DNA of 10,898 nt. Origin: Basidiobolus heterosporus B8920. Lineage: Eukaryota; Basidiobolomycota; Basidiobolomycetes; Basidiobolales; Basidiobolaceae. Below the pieces are notes generated by a model that searched no databases, was not told the DNA's origin, and worked only from the letters and a program-made list of their open reading frames with translations. This document shows, piece after piece, positions 7,575 to 10,898 of the stretch; position 1 is the stretch's first letter; every line of letters starts with the position of its first letter. A program made the translations under genes and the position numbers. The stretch spans positions 1-10,898 of the forward strand of contig JNET01033306.1 of assembly GCA_000697455.1 (NCBI GenBank), read 5' to 3'.

Positions 7575-8737
7575 TCAATTATATTGCTTGTAAACTTGTT
7601 TTAAACCGAACCTGAAACACTGGGAAAATGTAATAAGCCAACATGAATAAAGTGAAAAAAAACCACTTGTGATAGCATAGTCAGTATCAAAGTCACTGTC
7701 CCGATCACGTTGTGCTATTTCAACTGCAAAATCACTAGAACTAGGCCTTTCCCTTTGTGTAGACTTGCTGGCCAAGGGCCCACTGGCTTCCTGACTTTGA
7801 GAAGAAATCCTTGTGCTTGCTGGGTTTCTAGAATGACCCCTTTGACAAGACCAAAAAGGCATAGTAATTTCTGCATTAGTATTGCTTCCACTCATGTTTC
7901 TCTCTGTACTTACACCCTCTTCACTCTGTGCCTGTAATCTCCTGGCTTGCCTATGTCTAGTTACCTCCCTTCTCCCTTGCCTGATGGTAGACTGCTCTAC
8001 AGTCCTTTCTCTTGATGGAGTCATGTGTGATGGTGTTACACTACTTGCAGTTTTGATAGTAGAAGAAACTATTTGCCTTCAATCGGACCTGTTTGATCAT
8101 AGTCTTGGTTTTTGTGATCAATGCCTACTTTTGTCATCATCAAGTAATTCAGGAGACTCTTCAAAATCAGCAACTTTTTTTTGATAGATGCACTGGTGAG
8201 TCTTCCCATAGTATGCTCAAAGGACTCTCAAAATTTACCCATTGCACTTGAGATTTCCCTCAATGTTGAGTCAAGCATTGGCATATATGTGTTAAGAATA
8301 ACTCTTATTTCCAATGTTGAGGCAGAGACCAATGCCTTTGGTCTGTAAAGGCAAAATTGCATGCGGAACCTATCCTTTGCAGATGCAAAGTCATAATCCC
8401 TTCTCCTTAATTCTGCTCTAACTTCCCTGGTTGTTTTATTATAGATCTTTGTGCAAACTTCATCAGGCATCTTTACGCAGTATTCTTGCCAGAGCTGATC
8501 AGAGAGAAGACTCCATCTCTGTCTGCCTTGTACATTACCAGCTTCTGCAAGGTTAACTAGTAGTTCCCATATATCTTTGTGTGAATCCATTGTTGATACC
8601 TGTGTGGTGGAGAAATTGTTTGGCTTGACACCACATGTACCATACCTAGCCTGATTCAATCCCATCCACAAAATATTGAAAGCAGTAAGGTCCTTTCTGG
8701 AAGTAGACACCTGCGGTATCTGTAGGTCACCTTCCAT
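7575..8737 (-). pseudogene. Unrecognised partner gene of the Harbinger-like element, frame-broken
   Basis: The reading starts with ATG at 8737 (MEGDLQIPQVST) and stays open to 8228 (169 codons). It includes WELLVNLAEAG, RWSLLSDQLWQEYC and a basic RAELRRRDYDFASAKDRF. After the stop at 8228-8230 the coding character continues in a shifted frame (VADFEESPELLDDDKSRH, near an A-run at about 8173-8180). It then continues in the frame 8024-7575 with MTPSRERTVEQS, the basic RREVTRHRQARR and a Ser-rich tail. Position and orientation match the DNA-binding partner protein of PIF/Harbinger elements. I cannot see a clear Myb/SANT triad of tryptophans, so the family is open. A TATA-like TTATATAAAC lies 15-24 bp upstream of the ATG. 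At least two frame breaks are present. Confidence 0.5.
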
Positions 8738-9144
8738 TCTGATAGTCCTAGTTTATATAATCAGTAGCTTGAATAAACTTTATCTGGCTTCATCCTGAAT
8801 CATCCATCCATTTATGTAACTTGTCATAAATTGGATTTTTTTAAAGGTTAATCTGCTGCATGAGGAAGGGGTTCAAACTTATTGGTCACAAAAATTCAAT
8901 GTGATCTCATGTGCATAGCCACAAGTTGAGCTCATTACAGAATGCTTTGTTAAACTTTGGCTCATTATATTATGTAAATTTTGATGTAAACTCATGTGCA
9001 ATTGATAATCATCATAATCAACACAAATAGGATATTTACAACAGCAATTGCTAGGATGTTTTGAGAAAATTAAAGCATTACCCATAAATACTTGACATTG
9101 TGCCCATTCATATCACATCATACCTACCCAATCCAAATTTCACC
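8738..9144. promoter_or_regulatory. Divergent intergenic region of the Harbinger-like element
   Basis: About 400 bp of AT-rich DNA separates the two divergent genes and probably held both promoters. A TATA-like motif lies at 8751-8760 for the reverse-strand gene. I see no clear core promoter for the transposase and no supported gene. Confidence 0.35.
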
Positions 9145-10027
9145 ATGGATTCTATTTACTGTCACTGGTTATGTCTCATCAATCCAATCGCATCCACTGG
9201 CTTTCATGTCAATATTTTGGAAGAAATGTATCTGAACTACTGTGGCCCTTTGACCGCTCTACCCACAAGAAGTCAACTGGCCAGGCTGTTCAGCTATTAT
9301 AAAAGCTACTGCCAATTAGATTTCACTCTACAACATATGGGCCAAGTAGCAGCAGAAGCATTCATGCTAAACTCAAGATCTCTGAGGATTACTTGGCTTC
9401 AGTTGTAGATGAGATGCAAGCAGCCTGGACTCAAAGACTAAGGCTTACTAATCTCTTGCCATTCCCAAGGATATTCACCAACAGAACAAACATCAAGACT
9501 GTCTTGGACACTTTCCCAGTAAGAATCAATAGGCTAATAAGTGACCAAAGGATATTTTATTCAGGAAATACAAAGCACACTGTGTGAAGTTTCAAGCCTT
9601 ATCAGACTTGGAGGGTCACATTGTATGGTATAGTGGGCTGCATCCTAGAAGTACTCATGACAAAAGGCTTCTAGTGTAATATCCACCACCACTGGAGAGA
9701 TGGGAGCAAGCCATGGCAGATTTGGCCTATGTTGGGGAAGATTGTAAGAGAATTGGTTGCATTACAGGGTACAAGAGGCCAAGAGCAGGAGCTCTAACTT
9801 GCAGACAAAAGACCTATAATGATATTTTTGCACATTTTAGAGTTAGAGTTGACCATAGCTTTGTATTTTTAAAAGAACTCAATATTTTATCTGGGAAATA
9901 CAGAGGGAAGTCATATATGGGACACAACTCTAAGCTAGGCAAAGTAGTTAGGATACTGGTAAATTGTCCATGTATGTATACCAGAAGGTACCCACTAAGA
10001 GCTTTAGATCTGAGGCTCAATGATTAG
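9145..10027 (+). pseudogene. PIF/Harbinger (IS5-like) DDE transposase, frame-broken
   Basis: I chose the ATG at 9145 (MDSIYCHWLCLIN). The protein is spread over three frames: 9145 to about 9370; about 9370-9570 (EDYLASVVDEMQAAW, LTNLLPFPRIF, VLDTFPVRINRL); and about 9570-10027 (KFQALSDLEGHIVWYSG, STHDKRLL, MADLAYVGEDC, QKTYNDIFAHFRVRV, FLKELNILSGKYRG). There is also a stop at 9677-9679. The catalytic positions can be placed as Asp at 9507-9509 (LDTFPVRI) and Asp at 9719-9721 (ADLAYVG, with the conserved HD pair at 9656-9661). The last acidic residue is at 9851-9853, where RVRVDHSF has Asp in place of the usual Glu. The length of about 290 residues is slightly short for the family. It is inactive as it stands. 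Confidence 0.8.
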
Positions 10028-10124
10028 TGACTAACAAAGTTTGCTGCTAGTGTCTACTGATTTTCATAAAGTTCCCATGCTGAACCAATAGATTACAAAT
10101 TACCATTTGGCTGGTAATAAGATT

Positions 10125-10164
10125 ATAGTGCCGGATAGTGCCCAATGGTGCCACATTGTGCCGG
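10125..10164 (+). repeat. Four 10-bp tandem units in the right subterminal region
   Basis: The units are ATAGTGCCGG, ATAGTGCCCA, ATGGTGCCAC and ATTGTGCCGG, giving the consensus ATNGTGCCNN. They lie 47 bp inside the right terminus. The 10-bp period puts the repeats on one face of the helix, which suits cooperative protein binding near the transposon end. Confidence 0.6.
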
Positions 10165-10198
10165 CTCAATAACTCCGAGGCCTGATCTGACACTATAA

Positions 10199-10211
10199 AA
10201 TGGAACAAGTG
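10199..10211 (-). repeat. Right terminal inverted repeat of the Harbinger-like element
   Basis: AATGGAACAAGTG is the inverted partner of 6904-6916 and is followed by the direct repeat TATTA at 10212-10216. Confidence 0.75.
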
Positions 10212-10216
10212 TATTA

Positions 10217-10336
10217 CTTGGTGGTAATCTAGCGGTGCTTTTCTGGTTAGCTTCTGGTTTTCAGTCAACTACCATGACTTTGTTGGTATTTCTTGTGAAG
10301 TCTATGCCCCTGATGACTCAATAGTTAATGGCAGTA
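10217..10336 (-). other. Possible continuation of CACTA copy C upstream of its transposase
   Basis: This is the right flank of the Harbinger-like insertion and the left flank of the tRNA-bearing element. If the Harbinger-like element is set aside, it adjoins the transposase N-terminus of copy C. On the reverse strand it contains an open stretch reading TENQKLTRKAPLDYHQV. No match to the corresponding region of copy B is visible, so its assignment to C rests on position only. Confidence 0.3.
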
Positions 10337-10341
10337 GTAAC

Positions 10342-10623
10342 TGTTGAAAGTCTGGTGACTTGTGGTACAAGCAGCATTTCCTAAAGAGGAAAATATGGAG
10401 TACGGTGACTGCATCTGAACACAAAGTCTGAGACCAATCAGTTGCTTGTATAGCTGACATGCCAAAGTACCATACACAGATGAATTAGGTTAAGGTCCCC
10501 TAGTAATATAGGCATAGTACATAAGGACTGGTAGCTCAGTGGTTAGAGCACCTTGCTAGAGTTAAGGAGGTCCCAGGTTCAATTTCTGGCCAGACCAATA
10601 ATTCTCCCCAAATAATTTCAACA
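10342..10623 (+). mobile_element. tRNA-bearing LTR-like element, complete 282-bp unit
   Basis: The unit starts TGTTGAAAGTCTGG, ends AATTTCAACA and is flanked by the perfect 5-bp direct repeat GTAAC at 10337-10341 and 10624-10628. The 8-bp inverted termini TGTTGAAA/TTTCAACA and 5-bp duplication are LTR features, and the Copia solo LTR at 2924-3271 has a similar start (TGTTGAAATTC on its own strand). The unit contains a tRNA-like cloverleaf at 10525-10597, near its 3' end. It holds no coding sequence. It could be a solo LTR, or a terminal-repeat-in-miniature LTR like Cassandra but carrying a tRNA rather than a 5S gene. A tRNA-derived SINE fits less well because the tRNA is internal and 3'. The unit looks whole. 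Confidence 0.8.
10525..10597 (+). tRNA. tRNA-like module with formal AGA anticodon, probably not a host tRNA gene
   Basis: It is 73 nt long and folds as a cloverleaf. The acceptor strands GGACTGG and CCAGACC form six of seven pairs. The D-arm is GCTC/GAGC, and the anticodon arm is CCTTG/TAAGG with loop CTAGAGT. A 5-nt variable loop follows, then the T-arm CCAGG/TCTGG with loop TTCAATT and discriminator A. An A-box (TAGCTCAGTGG, 10532-10542) and a B-box-like GGTTCAATTTC (10576-10586) are present. The formal anticodon AGA would be Ser, but serine tRNAs have a long variable arm and this has a short one, so a decoding role is unlikely. It lies inside an LTR-like element, has no T4 run just downstream, and recurs in the left copy. 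Confidence 0.6.
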
Positions 10624-10628
10624 GTAAC

Positions 10629-10898
10629 AAGGCTTCTTTGTTTGCCATCATTTGACACTTGAGTGCACTTCAATGTTTATGTTGAAGAAAAGGACACTTT
10701 TGCATCATAGGTGTGATAAATATTGATGATGTGTATATTGTGACAAATCTGAGACTTTCTTAGAGTTGTCTTATTAATATATTATTATCAGATCATATCC
10801 AGAAATCATATGTGTTTAATGGTCTTTTATGAACAATGCAATGTACATTGTTGGTTGGGATATGTTACCGTGCATATGACCCATGCCATATAAACACA
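10629..10898. other. Unassigned AT-rich DNA to the right edge
   Basis: I see no supported gene, RNA or element boundary here. On the reverse strand the part next to the GTAAC duplication contains a short open stretch (KCQMMANKEALLLLPL across the insertion site) that might belong to the same sequence as 10217-10336. No CACTA terminus is visible. Confidence 0.4.

Larger units (their letters stand above)
6904..10211 (+). mobile_element. PIF/Harbinger-like (IS5-related) DNA transposon, 3308 bp, decayed
   Basis: The ends form an inverted repeat, GACTTGTTCCATT on the left and CACTTGTTCCATT (reverse complement) on the right, with 12 of 13 positions identical. The element is flanked by the 5-bp direct repeat TATTA at 6899-6903 and 10212-10216. 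It carries two divergent decayed genes, an unrecognised protein on the reverse strand (8737-7575) and a DDE transposase on the forward strand (9145-10027). Paired divergent genes are typical of PIF/Harbinger elements, in which the partner is usually a Myb/SANT-like protein. The flanking duplication is longer than the usual 3 bp for this superfamily. It is inserted in CACTA copy C and is therefore younger than that copy. Confidence 0.78.

Noticed and set aside
8879-9085. 68-codon reverse-strand open frame between the two Harbinger-like genes
   Set aside because: It shows no motif and no coding-like composition, and it sits in the divergent intergenic region.
10525-10597. Genuine host tRNA-Ser(AGA) gene
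   Set aside because: The variable loop is short although tRNA-Ser has a long arm, one acceptor pair is lost, no T-run terminator follows closely, and the sequence is embedded in a repeated LTR-like element.
10342-10623. tRNA-derived SINE
   Set aside because: A SINE would start with the tRNA and end in an A-rich or simple-repeat tail with a variable duplication. Here the tRNA is near the 3' end and the unit has inverted TG/CA termini with an exact 5-bp duplication.
1-10898. CRISPR array, rRNA genes or an operon-like system
   Set aside because: There are no spaced short repeats, no rRNA-like blocks and no co-directional intact genes. The content is eukaryotic transposon sequence.

Overview
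The window is AT-rich, repeat-dense eukaryotic DNA, most likely fungal. The Tnp2-type transposase remnants contain motifs I associate with fungal rather than plant CACTA elements (a 'SKACWPVILLN' block, 'GPKSPGN..SFLVPLIEEF', 'GHNAMACC', 'MHLLF.NIP'). The species cannot be named. I find no intact host gene, so the window reads as a nest of transposable elements in various states of decay.

Layout from left to right. Positions 1-835 are the end of a CACTA element (copy A) that runs off the left edge and lies inverted. It is inserted in a small LTR-like element carrying a tRNA-like module (836-1052, reverse strand), which sits in the 3' end of a Copia remnant (1053-1289). A second CACTA element (copy B, 1290-4751) is inserted in that Copia LTR. 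It holds a broken Tnp2 transposase gene on the reverse strand, interrupted by a solo Copia LTR (2924-3271). A short open stretch of unknown origin follows (4556-4751). A third, internally deleted CACTA copy (C) starts at 4752. It is interrupted at 6904-10211 by a 3.3-kb PIF/Harbinger-like element with two divergent decayed genes: an unrecognised partner protein on the reverse strand and a DDE transposase on the forward strand. To the right lie a complete 282-bp copy of the tRNA-bearing LTR-like element (10342-10623) and unassigned AT-rich DNA.

The most unusual object is the 282-bp element. It starts TGTTGAAA, ends TTTCAACA, is flanked by the perfect 5-bp repeat GTAAC, and contains an almost complete 73-nt tRNA cloverleaf with A- and B-box-like Pol III promoter motifs. 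It resembles the plant Cassandra elements, whose LTRs carry 5S rRNA, but with a tRNA module instead. By hand count the left copy differs at 31 of 217 aligned positions without a gap, yet none of those differences lie in the shared part of the tRNA module or in the first 35 nt.

The nesting gives a relative order. Copia is older than the left tRNA-bearing element, which is older than CACTA A. The outer Copia LTR is older than CACTA B, which is older than both the solo LTR inside it and CACTA C. CACTA C is older than the Harbinger-like element. All alignments and counts were done by eye.
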